From Burkholderia sp. Ac-20379 (lineage in GTDB: Bacteria > Pseudomonadota > Gammaproteobacteria > Burkholderiales > Burkholderiaceae), in the NCBI RefSeq assembly GCF_017104645.1, contig NZ_JAAGPF010000045.1, positions 1-35,534 of the forward strand: a stretch of DNA of 35,534 nt, given 5' to 3'. The notes under the pieces are model-generated. The model did no database searches, was not told the DNA's origin, and saw only the letters and a program-made list of their open reading frames with translations. The position numbers and the translations under genes are program-made. Below, one piece after another: positions 1 through 9,441 of the stretch; position 1 is the first letter of the stretch; each line of letters begins with the position of its first letter.

Positions 1-63
1 GCCGCACCGGCCGCTAGCGCGGCTCCGGCCAGCGCCGCGCCGGCCGCCGCCAGCGACACCTGA
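1..63 (+). CDS. C-terminal tail of FmdB-type zinc-ribbon protein (partial)
   Basis: An open frame runs from base 1 to a TGA at 61-63 and encodes a low-complexity Ala/Pro/Ser tail ending in SDT. The start lies outside the window. In Burkholderia relatives the gene directly upstream of the DUF502-aspS pair is usually a small FmdB-family zinc-ribbon regulator with an Ala/Pro-rich C-terminus, and that is the reason for this name. Nothing of the zinc ribbon itself is visible here, so the family assignment is an inference from context. The frame and stop codon are seen directly. Confidence 0.5.
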   Translation, partial: AAPAASAAPASAAPAAASDT

Positions 64-73
64 TCGTCCGGCG

Positions 74-118
74 CCCGGCACGGGCGGCGGCTTGTTCGTG
101 CCGGGAGCGGCGCGTTTT
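74..118 (+). other. Intercistronic hairpin between the fmdB-like tail and the DUF502 gene
   Basis: CCCGGCACG (74-82) pairs perfectly with CGTGCCGGG (97-105). A TTTT run follows only at 115-118, about ten bases past the stem. The spacing is poor for a classical intrinsic terminator, so this may be an attenuating or 3'-end-protecting hairpin rather than a full stop. Confidence 0.4.
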
Positions 119-130
119 ACCTGACGGCAG

Positions 131-781
131 ATGATGAAGAAGACGACCCTCAAAACCGTATTCCTGACCGGCCTGCTGGTCCTCGTCCCGCTCGCGATCA
201 CGTTGTGGGTGCTCGGCTCGGTGATCGGCATCATGGATCAGACGCTGCTGCTGCTGCCGGAATCGTGGCAGCCGGAGCGCGTGCTCGGCTTCCATCTGCC
301 GGGCATCGGCGCGGTGTTGACGCTGGCGTTCATCTTCGTCGTCGGCCTGGCCACGCAGAACTTCATCGGCCAGAAGCTCGTCACCTGGTGGAACGCCGTG
401 GTGCGTCATATCCCGGTGGTCGGGCCGATCTACACCAGCGTCAAGCAGGTGTCGGACACGCTGCTGTCGAGCAGCGGCAATGCGTTTCGCAAGGCGCTGC
501 TGATCGAGTATCCGCGTCGCGGCTCCTACACGATCGCGTTTCTGACCGGTGCGCCGGGCGGCGACGTGGTCAACCACCTGAAGGAAGAGTACGTGAGCGT
601 CTACGTGCCGACCACGCCGAACCCCACGTCCGGCTTCTTCCTGATGGTGCCGAAAAGCGAAGTCGTCGAACTCGACATGTCGGTCGACGCCGCGCTGAAG
701 TACATCGTCTCGATGGGCGTCGTCGCGCCGTCGGTGCCGCTGCCCGCACCCGCGCGTCCGCCCGTCGAGCCTCCGCTGTAA
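131..781 (+). CDS. DUF502 family inner-membrane protein
   Basis: This encodes 216 residues beginning MMKKTTLK. A basic N-terminus leads into a hydrophobic helix (about residues 10-33), and a second hydrophobic helix lies around residues 56-78 (GIGAVLTLAFIFVVG). A soluble domain follows, with the family-typical stretch PVVGPIYTSVKQVSDTLL, and a Pro-rich tail ends the protein. The layout matches DUF502 (PF04367), two-helix membrane proteins with no established biochemical role. The start could be ATG 131 or ATG 134; no strong ribosome site separates them. The gene lies 52 bases ahead of aspS on the same strand and probably shares its transcript. I am confident of the family and make no claim about function. 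Confidence 0.9.
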   Translation: MMKKTTLKTVFLTGLLVLVPLAITLWVLGSVIGIMDQTLLLLPESWQPERVLGFHLPGIGAVLTLAFIFVVGLATQNFIGQKLVTWWNAVVRHIPVVGPIYTSVKQVSDTLLSSSGNAFRKALLIEYPRRGSYTIAFLTGAPGGDVVNHLKEEYVSVYVPTTPNPTSGFFLMVPKSEVVELDMSVDAALKYIVSMGVVAPSVPLPAPARPPVEPPL

Positions 782-833
782 TGCCCGGGTGCGAATGGCG
801 CCCCGTTGATCAAACCGAACGAAAGCAAACATC

Positions 834-2636
<1,803 letters not shown>

Positions 2637-2673
2637 GTGCCGCGCGCCGCGTGAAGCGCGGCGATGCAAGACG

Positions 2674-2710
2674 AAAAACCCTGCCGGTGGCAACGCCGGC
2701 AGGGTTTTTT
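2674..2710. terminator. Strong bidirectional intrinsic terminator between aspS and the lysR-type gene
   Basis: AAAAACCCTGCCGG (2674-2687) pairs perfectly with CCGGCAGGGTTTTT (2696-2709) around an 8-base loop. The A-run on one side and T-run on the other let it stop plus-strand transcription after aspS and minus-strand transcription from the converging regulator gene. Confidence 0.93.
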
Positions 2711-2725
2711 ATTGGCTGCCGCCGT

Positions 2726-3595
2726 TCAGGCCAGCGCGAGGAAACGCGCGAGGCACGGGTTGCGGTTCGACGGCGACCACACCAGCGCCTGCTCGATGGT
2801 GGGCGCGTCGACGAGCGGGCGGAACACCACGCCGGCCCATTGCGCACGACGCATCGAGGCTGGCACCAGCGCCACGCCGACGCCTTCGTCCACGAGCCCC
2901 AGCACGGTCTGCTGCAATTGCACTTCGAGCCGGATGTTCGGCTCGAAGCCGCCCAGTTGCCGGCAATGGTCGACGATCGCCGCGCGCAGCGTGGGCGCGA
3001 CGGCCTCGACGGCCGCCACGAACGGCTCGTCGGCGAGCTCGGCGATCCGCAACCGGCGCGCCCGCGCGCGCGGGTGATCGCGCGACAGCGCGACGCACAG
3101 CGGCTCGGTCACCACCGTGCGCTGTTCGAGGTTGGCGAGCGGGGCGCCTGGAAACAGGATGGCGGCGTCGATATGACCGTTCAGCACCTGCTCGGTCAGA
3201 TCGTTCGAGACGGTCTCGCGCAGATGCAGCGCCACCTCGGGCCAGGCTGCGCCGAATTCGCGCGCGTAGCGCGGCACCACGCTGTAGGCGGCGCACATCG
3301 TGAAGCCGATCGTCAGCTTGCCGGCCGCGCCCGAGGCAGCGGCGCGCGCGTGGTGCGCGGCGCGCTCGATCGACGCGAGGATCGCCTTCGCGTCGTCGCG
3401 GAAGCGCTCGCCGGCCGGCGTCAGCGTCACGCCGCGCGGCCCGCGCTCGACCAGCGTGACGCCGAGCGAGGCTTCGAGCGCCGCGATCTGGCGCGACAGC
3501 GGCGGCTGCGACAGGTTCAGCCGGGCCGCGGCGCGGCCGAAATGGCCGGTTTCGGCGAGCACGACGAAGTAGCGGAGCGGCTTGATGTCGATCAC
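2726..3595 (-). CDS. LysR-family transcriptional regulator
   Basis: About 289 residues starting at a GTG at 3595 (VIDIKPLRYFVVLAETGHFG). The N-terminal winged helix-turn-helix is clear, with GRAAARLNLSQPPLSRQI as the recognition region near residues 18-36. It is followed by the usual LysR linker and a periplasmic-binding-protein-like effector domain to the C-terminus. The frame continues upstream to 3646, but the GTG gives the standard LysR N-terminus and length. The gene is divergent from an AEC-family transporter across an AT-rich gap, the usual arrangement when a LysR protein controls its neighbour. The effector is unknown. The gene converges on aspS with a shared terminator. Confidence 0.93.
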   Translation of the reverse strand: MIDIKPLRYFVVLAETGHFGRAAARLNLSQPPLSRQIAALEASLGVTLVERGPRGVTLTPAGERFRDDAKAILASIERAAHHARAAASGAAGKLTIGFTMCAAYSVVPRYAREFGAAWPEVALHLRETVSNDLTEQVLNGHIDAAILFPGAPLANLEQRTVVTEPLCVALSRDHPRARARRLRIAELADEPFVAAVEAVAPTLRAAIVDHCRQLGGFEPNIRLEVQLQQTVLGLVDEGVGVALVPASMRRAQWAGVVFRPLVDAPTIEQALVWSPSNRNPCLARFLALA

Positions 3596-3699
3596 GATGC
3601 AAAAAAGGTATTGAATTAACCTAAAAATCGCATTGGATTGTATCAAGTTGGCGAGTTACCCTCGCGGCTTTCCGGCCCGCCGGGCGCCGTCGTGCGCCC
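3596..3699. promoter_or_regulatory. AT-rich divergent promoter region between the lysR-type gene and the AEC transporter gene
   Basis: Bases 3601-3650 are strikingly AT-rich against the surrounding GC-rich sequence. They contain TTGAAT (3611-3616) on the plus strand and TTGATA on the minus strand (3646-3641), both resembling -35 elements. A LysR protein would be expected to bind here, but I could not define a clean T-N11-A box. The region is assigned by position and composition. Confidence 0.55.
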
Positions 3700-4686
3700 G
3701 TGTCGCGTTCTGTGCCGGCTGGTTTCGTTTTCTCGTCGAGTTTCGCCGTGTCCGCCACGCTGCCCATCCTGCTTCCCATCTTCGCCTTGATCCTTGCCGG
3801 CTTCCTGTGCCGGCGGCGCGGCCTGCTCGGCCCGACCGCCGCGTCGGAACTGAACCGCTTCGTCGTCTGGCTCGCGCTGCCGGCGCTGCTGTTCGACGTG
3901 ATGGCGCATGCCACCTGGGCGCAGCTCGACCAGCCGCGCTTCATCGCCGCGTTCTCGATCGCCTGCGCGGTCGTGTTCCTCGTGGTGCTGGCGCTGCGGC
4001 TCTGGCGTGGCCGGCCGTTGGCCGACGCCAGCGTCGACGCGATCGCCGCCGCCTATCCGAACACCGGCTACATCGGCTTCCCGCTGTGCCTGCTGGTGTT
4101 CGGCCCGGCCAGCCTGATGCCGACCACGATCGTCACGATCATCGTCGCCTGCGTGCTGTTCGGCTTCGCGATCGTGCTGATCGAGGTGGGCCTGCAAAGC
4201 GAGCGCGCGCCGCACCGGCTCGCGCTGAAGGTGCTCGGCTCGCTGGGCCGCAATCCGTTGATCGTGTCGCCGATTCTCGGCGCGCTCGTGTCGGCCGCGC
4301 ATGTCGCGCCGCCGGCCAGCGCCGAGACGTTCCTGAAGCTGCTCGGCGGCGCGGCCAGCCCGTGCGCGCTGGTGAGCCTGGGGCTGTTCCTCGCCGAGAA
4401 ACGGCCCGCGCACGGCGTGCTGCCCGATGCCTTGCTGCTGACCGTGATCAAGCTGGTGGGGCAGCCGGCGCTGACGTGGTGGCTCGCCGCGCGCGTGTTC
4501 GATCTGCCGCCGGTGCTGGTGTCGATGTCGGTGGTGCTGGCCGCGCTGCCGACCGGCACGGGGCCGTTCATGCTGGCCGAGTTCTACCGCCGCGAGCCGC
4601 AGGTGACCTCGCGCACGATCCTGTTCTCGACGATCGCGTCGATCGTCACGCTGACGGTGCTGCTGACGATCGTGCCGCGCGCGTAG
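3700..4686 (+). CDS. AEC-family permease (auxin efflux carrier type)
   Basis: Up to 328 residues of mostly hydrophobic helices: about ten membrane segments in two halves with a charged central loop. The N-terminal LPILLPIFALILAGFLCRR, the NTGYIGFPLC motif in the first half and the LAALPTGTGPFMLAEFY stretch in the second half are typical of the Mem_trans family (PF03547). Members move organic acids such as malate or malonate, or amino-acid derivatives; the substrate cannot be read from sequence. The first start is a GTG at 3700, but a second GTG at 3748 lies just before the first membrane helix and may be the true start. The divergent LysR gene is the likely regulator. Confidence 0.88.
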   Translation: MSRSVPAGFVFSSSFAVSATLPILLPIFALILAGFLCRRRGLLGPTAASELNRFVVWLALPALLFDVMAHATWAQLDQPRFIAAFSIACAVVFLVVLALRLWRGRPLADASVDAIAAAYPNTGYIGFPLCLLVFGPASLMPTTIVTIIVACVLFGFAIVLIEVGLQSERAPHRLALKVLGSLGRNPLIVSPILGALVSAAHVAPPASAETFLKLLGGAASPCALVSLGLFLAEKRPAHGVLPDALLLTVIKLVGQPALTWWLAARVFDLPPVLVSMSVVLAALPTGTGPFMLAEFYRREPQVTSRTILFSTIASIVTLTVLLTIVPRA

Positions 4687-4889
4687 GCGGCCGCGGGCCA
4701 GCCTTGCAGCGGCAGGCTGGCCGGCGTCTCCCGCAGGCGCCGCCGTCTTGCGATACGGCAACGCGCAGCCTTCGTGGCAGGCGCCTTCGACACGCGCCGG
4801 CCACCGTTTTGCGGTACAGTCTGCCGGTTCCGAAGCCCCGCCTGGCCGACGCCCGTACTCGACGCGCGCCGGCCGCCGCCCCGCAAGTC

Positions 4890-5366
4890 ATGACGAAGCC
4901 GCCGAAAATCCCCGAATCCGTTCTGGTCGTGATCCACACCGCCGCGCTCGACGTGCTGATCATCAAGCGCGCCGATCAACCCGGCTTCTGGCAATCGGTG
5001 ACCGGCGCGAAAGACTGGCTCGACGAGCCGCTCGACGCCACCGCCGCGCGCGAGGTGGGCGAGGAAACCGGCATCGTGGTCGGCAGCGCGGCCGTGCCGG
5101 CCGGTGCGCTCCACGATTGGCGCCACCAGATCGAGTACGCGATCTATCCGCACTATCTCCATCGCTACGCGCCGGGCGTCACGCGCAACACCGAGCACTG
5201 GTTCAGCCTCGAGGTGCCGGCCGGGATTCCCGTCACGCTGTCGCCGCGCGAGCACACCGATTACGTCTGGCTGCCGTACCGCGAGGCCGCCGAGCGCTGC
5301 TACTCGCCGTCCAACGCCGAAGCGATCCTGCAGTTGCCCGAACGTCTCGCGGCGCGCGGGGCATGA
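4890..5366 (+). CDS. nudB: Nudix hydrolase, dihydroneopterin triphosphate diphosphatase (NudB)
   Basis: 158 residues from the ATG at 4890. NudB removes pyrophosphate from dihydroneopterin triphosphate in folate synthesis and can act on dATP. The segment RADQPGFWQSVTG just before the Nudix box is very like NudB. The Nudix box spans residues 39-62, with Glu46 and the REVGEETGI core (54-62). The spacing from Gly39 to Glu46 is one residue longer than the textbook G-x5-E pattern, which I recall as usual in this bacterial group. An open frame extends far upstream but overlaps the AEC gene and is not coding. The stop overlaps the clsB start in ATGA, so the two are translationally coupled. Confidence 0.9.
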   Translation: MTKPPKIPESVLVVIHTAALDVLIIKRADQPGFWQSVTGAKDWLDEPLDATAAREVGEETGIVVGSAAVPAGALHDWRHQIEYAIYPHYLHRYAPGVTRNTEHWFSLEVPAGIPVTLSPREHTDYVWLPYREAAERCYSPSNAEAILQLPERLAARGA

Positions 5367-6637
5367 GCGGCGGCCAGCGGCTGCGTCTCGCCCAGTTGCG
5401 GGATCTGTTCCTGCAGGAGCGCGGCTCGTCGTCGCGGCTCGCGTTTTCGTCCGGCAACACCGTCACGCTCTGCACGGGCGGTGTGGAGTTCTTCCCGCTG
5501 CTGGTGCGCCGCATCGACGCCGCCTCGCAGTCGGTGCTGCTCGAAACCTATATCTTCTGCGACGATCCCGCCGGCCGCCTGGTGTCCGACGCGCTGCTGC
5601 GCGCCGCCGCGCGCGGCGTGCACGTGCGCGTGATCACCGACGGCATCGGCACCGCGCGCCTGCCGCTGTTCGAGCAATGGGCCGAGGCCGGCATCGAGCA
5701 TCGCATCTACAACCGCTACCTGTTCGGCCGCTTCGGCTTTTCGCGCACCCATCGCAAGCTGGCCTGCGTCGACGACGCCTACGTGTTCTGCGGCGGCATC
5801 AACATCGTCGACGACTTCGACCAGAACGGCGAGACGCTGCCGTTCGCGCGCTGGGATTTCGCCGTGGAGCTGGCCGGGCCGGCCGTGGCGGACATTCGCG
5901 CGGCGTTCGAGGTGCAGTGGTATCGGGTGCGGATGGGCCACAAGCGCTACGCGCAGTACGCGCCGCCGGTGGTCACCAGCGAGGCGTTCGCCGCGCGCTT
6001 CCGGCGCTGGATGCGCAGCCACCGCTGGGTCAAGGCCGGCGCGCTGCGCAACATCACCGAGCCGAGCGTCGCGTTCGTGGCGCGCGACAACGTATTGAAC
6101 CGGCGCGCGATCGAAAAGGCCTATCTGGCCGCGATCGGCCGCGCGCGGCAATCGGTGGTGCTGGCCAATCCGTATTTCATGCCCGGCCGCAAGCTGCGCC
6201 GGGCGCTGACCAACGCGGCGCGGCGCGGCATCGAGGTGCGCGTGCTGATCGGGCGCAAGGAATTTGCCGCGCTCGATACCGCGGTGCCGTTCCTTTATCA
6301 TGCGTTGTTGCGTGCCGGCGTGCGGGTGGCCGAGTACGACAAGACCATGCTGCACGGCAAGGTGGCGGTGGTCGACGACAATTGGGCGACGGTCGGCTCG
6401 TCGAATCTCGACGCGCTGAGCCTGATGCTCAACAACGAAGCGAACGTCGTGCTGGTGAAGCACGACGACGAGATTCGCGCGTTGCGCGAGGCGATCGACG
6501 CGGCCTTTGCCGACGGTCGCGAAATCGATCCGGCCCGATTTGCGGCGCGGCCGGCTGGCGAGCGGATGCTGAACTGGCTCGCCTACACCGCGTACCGCTG
6601 GTCGATGAAGCTGCTGACGGTGGGCGGCTACGACTAA
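5363..6637 (+). CDS. clsB: Cardiolipin synthase B, phospholipase D superfamily
   Basis: 424 residues, close to the roughly 410 of E. coli ClsB. The enzyme makes cardiolipin at the inner membrane by transphosphatidylation. Both HKD catalytic motifs are intact: His130-Lys132-Asp137 and His331-Lys333-Asp338, followed by GSSNLD. Unlike ClsA there is no N-terminal membrane-helix pair, which fits the ClsB class. The ATG at 5363 sits inside the nudB stop (ATGA). In E. coli clsB sits next to the ybhP endonuclease/phosphatase-like gene; no such gene is present here and nudB takes the upstream place. Confidence 0.92.
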   Translation: MSGGQRLRLAQLRDLFLQERGSSSRLAFSSGNTVTLCTGGVEFFPLLVRRIDAASQSVLLETYIFCDDPAGRLVSDALLRAAARGVHVRVITDGIGTARLPLFEQWAEAGIEHRIYNRYLFGRFGFSRTHRKLACVDDAYVFCGGINIVDDFDQNGETLPFARWDFAVELAGPAVADIRAAFEVQWYRVRMGHKRYAQYAPPVVTSEAFAARFRRWMRSHRWVKAGALRNITEPSVAFVARDNVLNRRAIEKAYLAAIGRARQSVVLANPYFMPGRKLRRALTNAARRGIEVRVLIGRKEFAALDTAVPFLYHALLRAGVRVAEYDKTMLHGKVAVVDDNWATVGSSNLDALSLMLNNEANVVLVKHDDEIRALREAIDAAFADGREIDPARFAARPAGERMLNWLAYTAYRWSMKLLTVGGYD

Positions 6638-6662
6638 CCGCCGGTCATCGCGCCGCCGCCGG

Positions 6663-6710
6663 GCCCGTTCGTTGCGCAAAACGGGCTGGTCGGCAGCCCC
6701 CGGCAGGGGC
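6663..6710 (+). other. Two tandem hairpins downstream of clsB
   Basis: GCCCGTT (6663-6669) pairs with AACGGGC (6680-6686), and GCCCC (6696-6700) pairs with GGGGC (6706-6710). Neither has a T-run. They could mark the processed 3' end of the nudB-clsB message, but a true terminator is not demonstrated. Confidence 0.35.
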
Positions 6711-6762
6711 GGACAAGCCCTGCTTCCGGTTCCGCCCGAACCTGACAACAATAGCGGGGCGG

Positions 6763-6780
6763 TTAGACACCGGTATCTAA
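6763..6780. promoter_or_regulatory. 18-bp palindrome, candidate operator for the downstream TetR regulator
   Basis: TTAGACACC is followed directly by GGTATCTAA. The right half reversed and complemented is TTAGATACC, so 8 of 9 positions in each half match. Length, symmetry and place (68 bp before the GTG of the TetR gene) suit a TetR-family operator for autoregulation and for control of the beta-oxidation genes that follow. The palindrome is seen directly; the partner protein is inferred. Confidence 0.65.
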
Positions 6781-6792
6781 TTAATTCCTTGT

Positions 6793-6828
6793 TTGAACGA
6801 CGGCCGCACTCAATAATAGTACGGCCGT
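6793..6828 (+). promoter_or_regulatory. Candidate promoter and second inverted repeat ahead of the TetR gene
   Basis: TTGAAC (6793-6798) and TAATAG (6814-6819) resemble -35 and -10 elements with a short 15-bp spacer. The -10-like element sits in the 14-base centre of a 7-bp inverted repeat, ACGGCCG (6800-6806) and CGGCCGT (6822-6828). This AT-rich patch is the best promoter candidate between clsB and the TetR gene, but the element match is weak. Confidence 0.35.
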
Positions 6829-6847
6829 TCGATTTTCTGGATCACCC

Positions 6848-7471
6848 GTGAACGGTTTAGACATCAAGCTTATGCGAAAAGGCGAACAGACGCGTGCCGC
6901 GATACTCGAAGCAGCTTTGGACCTCGCCAGCCGTGACGGGCTGGAAGGTCTGACGATCGGCCTGTTGGCCGAGCGCATGCAGATGAGCAAGAGCGGCGTG
7001 TTCGCGCATTTCGGATCGCGCGAGGATCTGCAGGTGGAGGTCGTGCGCGAGTATCACCGCCGCTTCGAGAGCGAGGTGTTCTTTCCGAGCCTGCGCGAAC
7101 CGCGCGGCTTGCCGCGTCTGCGTGCGATGCTGGCCCGTTGGATCGAGAAGCGCATCCAGGAAGTGACGACCGGATGCATCTACATCAGCGGCGCGGTGGA
7201 GTACGACGACCGGCCGGACAGCCCGGTGCGCGAGCAGTTGATCGCGAGCGTGACGGCCTGGCGTGCGGCGCTGCTGCGCGCGATTTCGCAGGCGAAGGAC
7301 GAAGGCCATCTGCGCCCGGATACGGATCCGGACGTGATGCTCTTCGAGTTGTACAGCTTCACGCTCGGCCTGCATCACGACGCCCGTTTCCTGCATCTGC
7401 CGGACGGCGTGCGTCTGACCTGGGCTGCGCTGGAAAAGACGATCGTTTCGTATCAGAGCGAGAGCCGGTAG
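6848..7471 (+). CDS. TetR/AcrR-family transcriptional regulator of the beta-oxidation operon
   Basis: 207 residues from a GTG at 6848; an ATG at 6872 (MRKGEQTRAAIL) is an equally plausible start that keeps the whole domain. The N-terminal TetR helix-turn-helix is clear: RAAILEAALDLASRDG, then LTIGLLAERMQMSKSGVFAHFGSRE at residues about 35-60. The ligand-binding C-terminal domain is of a type often found with fatty-acid genes. It lies 55 bp upstream of the acyl-CoA dehydrogenase gene on the same strand, with a palindrome in its own promoter region. It probably represses the unit until an acyl-CoA binds, as FadR/PsrA-like TetR proteins do. That role is inferred from context. Confidence 0.92.
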   Translation: MNGLDIKLMRKGEQTRAAILEAALDLASRDGLEGLTIGLLAERMQMSKSGVFAHFGSREDLQVEVVREYHRRFESEVFFPSLREPRGLPRLRAMLARWIEKRIQEVTTGCIYISGAVEYDDRPDSPVREQLIASVTAWRAALLRAISQAKDEGHLRPDTDPDVMLFELYSFTLGLHHDARFLHLPDGVRLTWAALEKTIVSYQSESR

Positions 7472-7526
7472 CGGCGCAGTGACGCCGCGCAAGGCTCCAG
7501 CCATTGCCCTACCTTTGGAGAGAGTC

Positions 7527-9314
7527 ATGGGACAGTACGTTGCCCCGCTGCGCGACATGCAATTCGTGCTGCACGAGTTGCTGAACGTCGAAGCCGAACT
7601 GAAGCAGATGCCGAAACACGCGGATCTCGACGCGGACACCATCAATCAGGTGCTCGAAGAGGCCGGCAAGTTCTGCGCCGAGGTGCTGTTCCCGCTCAAT
7701 CAGGTGGGCGACCGCGAAGGCTGCAAATATGAAGGCGACGGCGTGGTCAAGACGCCGACCGGCTTCAAGGAAGCGTATGCGCAGTACATCGAGGCGGGCT
7801 GGCCCGCGCTCGGCTGCGATCCGGACTACGGCGGCCAGGGCCTGCCGGCGTTCGTGAACAACGCGCTCTACGAAATGATGAACTCCGCGAACCAGGCCTG
7901 GACGATGTATCCCGGCCTGTCGCACGGCGCCTACGAGTGCCTCCACGCGCACGGCGCCCCCGAACTCCAGAAGCAATACCTGCCGAAGCTCGTGTCGGGC
8001 GAATGGACCGGCACGATGTGTCTGACCGAGCCGCACTGCGGCACCGATCTCGGCATCCTGCGCTCGAAGGCCGAACCCACCGGCGACGGCGCCTACGTGA
8101 TCTCCGGCACGAAGATCTTCATCTCGAGCGGCGAGCACGACATGTCGAAGAACATCGTCCACCTCGTGCTGGCGCGCCTGCCGGATGCGCCGCAGGGCAC
8201 CAAGGGCATTTCGCTGTTCATCGTGCCGAAGTTCATCCCCGACGCGTCGGGCGAGCCGGGCGAGCGCAACGGCATCAAGTGCGGCTCGATCGAGCACAAG
8301 ATGGGCATCCACGGCAACGCCACCTGCGTGATGAACCTCGACAACGCGAAGGGCTGGCTCGTCGGCGAGCCGAACAAGGGCCTCAACGCGATGTTCGTGA
8401 TGATGAACGCGGCGCGTCTCGGCGTGGGCATGCAGGGCCTGGGCCTGACCGAAATCGCCTATCAGAACTCGCTGACCTACGCGAAGGAACGCCTGCAGAT
8501 GCGTTCGCTGACCGGCCCGAAGGCGCCCGAAAAGGCCGCCGACCCGATCATCGTCCACCCGGACGTGCGCCGCATGCTGCTGACGCAGAAGGCCTACGCC
8601 GAAGGCGCGCGCGCATTCACGTACTGGTCGGCGCTGCAGATCGACAAGGAGCTCTCGCACGGCGACGAAGCGGCCCGCAAGGAAGCCGCCGATCTGGTCG
8701 CGCTGCTCACGCCGATCATCAAGGCGTTCCTGACCGACAACGCGTTCGAGTGCACCAACCACGGCATGCAGATCTACGGCGGCCACGGCTTCATCTCCGA
8801 ATGGGGCATGGAGCAATACGTGCGCGACGCCCGCATCAACATGATCTACGAAGGCACGAACTCGATTCAGGCGCTCGACCTGCTGGGCCGCAAGGTGCTC
8901 GGCGACATGGGCGCGAAGCTGAAGAAGTTCGGCGCGATCGTCACCGCGTTCGTCGAAGCCGAAGGCGTCAAGCCGGAAATGGCCGAGTTCGTCAATCCGC
9001 TCGCCGACCTCGGCGAAAAGATGCAGAAGCTCACCATGGAAATCGGCATGAAGGCGATGCAGAACCCCGACGAAGTCGGCGCCGCCGCGGTGCCCTACCT
9101 GCGTACGGCCGGCCACCTGGTGTTCTCGTACTTCTGGGCGCGCATGGCGCGTCTCGCGCTCGACAAGGAAGCCTCGGGCGATCCGTTCTACAAGTCGAAG
9201 CTGGCCACGGCGCGCTTCTACTTCGCGCGTCTGCTGCCGGAAACGGCGGCCACGATCCGCGCCGCGCGCGCCGGCTCGAAGACGCTGATGGAAGTCGACG
9301 AAGCGCTGTTCTGA
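7527..9314 (+). CDS. Acyl-CoA dehydrogenase with bacterial C-terminal extension
   Basis: 595 residues from the ATG at 7527, which has a GGAGAG ribosome site at 7518-7523; an in-frame start at 7479 lacks such support. The enzyme performs the first, FAD-dependent oxidation of acyl-CoA. Visible features are the N-terminal helical domain, the FAD-contacting MCLTEPHCGTDLG segment, and the catalytic base Glu442 in IYEGTNSIQALD. After residue about 465 comes the extra helical domain typical of the roughly 600-residue bacterial class. This class is distinct from E. coli FadE (about 814 residues). It corresponds in role to the FadE of the Bacillus fadNAE operon. It is the first enzyme gene of the operon. 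Confidence 0.93.
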   Translation: MGQYVAPLRDMQFVLHELLNVEAELKQMPKHADLDADTINQVLEEAGKFCAEVLFPLNQVGDREGCKYEGDGVVKTPTGFKEAYAQYIEAGWPALGCDPDYGGQGLPAFVNNALYEMMNSANQAWTMYPGLSHGAYECLHAHGAPELQKQYLPKLVSGEWTGTMCLTEPHCGTDLGILRSKAEPTGDGAYVISGTKIFISSGEHDMSKNIVHLVLARLPDAPQGTKGISLFIVPKFIPDASGEPGERNGIKCGSIEHKMGIHGNATCVMNLDNAKGWLVGEPNKGLNAMFVMMNAARLGVGMQGLGLTEIAYQNSLTYAKERLQMRSLTGPKAPEKAADPIIVHPDVRRMLLTQKAYAEGARAFTYWSALQIDKELSHGDEAARKEAADLVALLTPIIKAFLTDNAFECTNHGMQIYGGHGFISEWGMEQYVRDARINMIYEGTNSIQALDLLGRKVLGDMGAKLKKFGAIVTAFVEAEGVKPEMAEFVNPLADLGEKMQKLTMEIGMKAMQNPDEVGAAAVPYLRTAGHLVFSYFWARMARLALDKEASGDPFYKSKLATARFYFARLLPETAATIRAARAGSKTLMEVDEALF

Positions 9315-9320
9315 TGCCCG

Positions 9321-9361
9321 GCCCGGGTCGGCGGCGCGCCCGATGCGCGGCCGACCCGGGC
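9321..9361 (+). other. Large intercistronic hairpin between the acyl-CoA dehydrogenase and fadN-like genes
   Basis: GCCCGGGTCGGC (9321-9332) pairs perfectly with GCCGACCCGGGC (9350-9361), a 12-bp all-match GC-rich stem with a 17-base loop. There is no T-run, so it is unlikely to be a full terminator. It more likely stabilises the upstream message or damps read-through. Confidence 0.55.
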
Positions 9362-9441
9362 GCACCTCGCACTCTCATACGCCGCGTCGTCCCATTCGCC
9401 ACCCGCCGGGCGCGACGCGCGTTTCCATCCGGAGGAATCCC

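Noticed and set aside
3633-4889. Upstream part of the long frame leading into nudB, as a fusion protein
   Set aside because: It overlaps the AEC transporter in another frame and has no domain; the NudB homology begins only at 4890.
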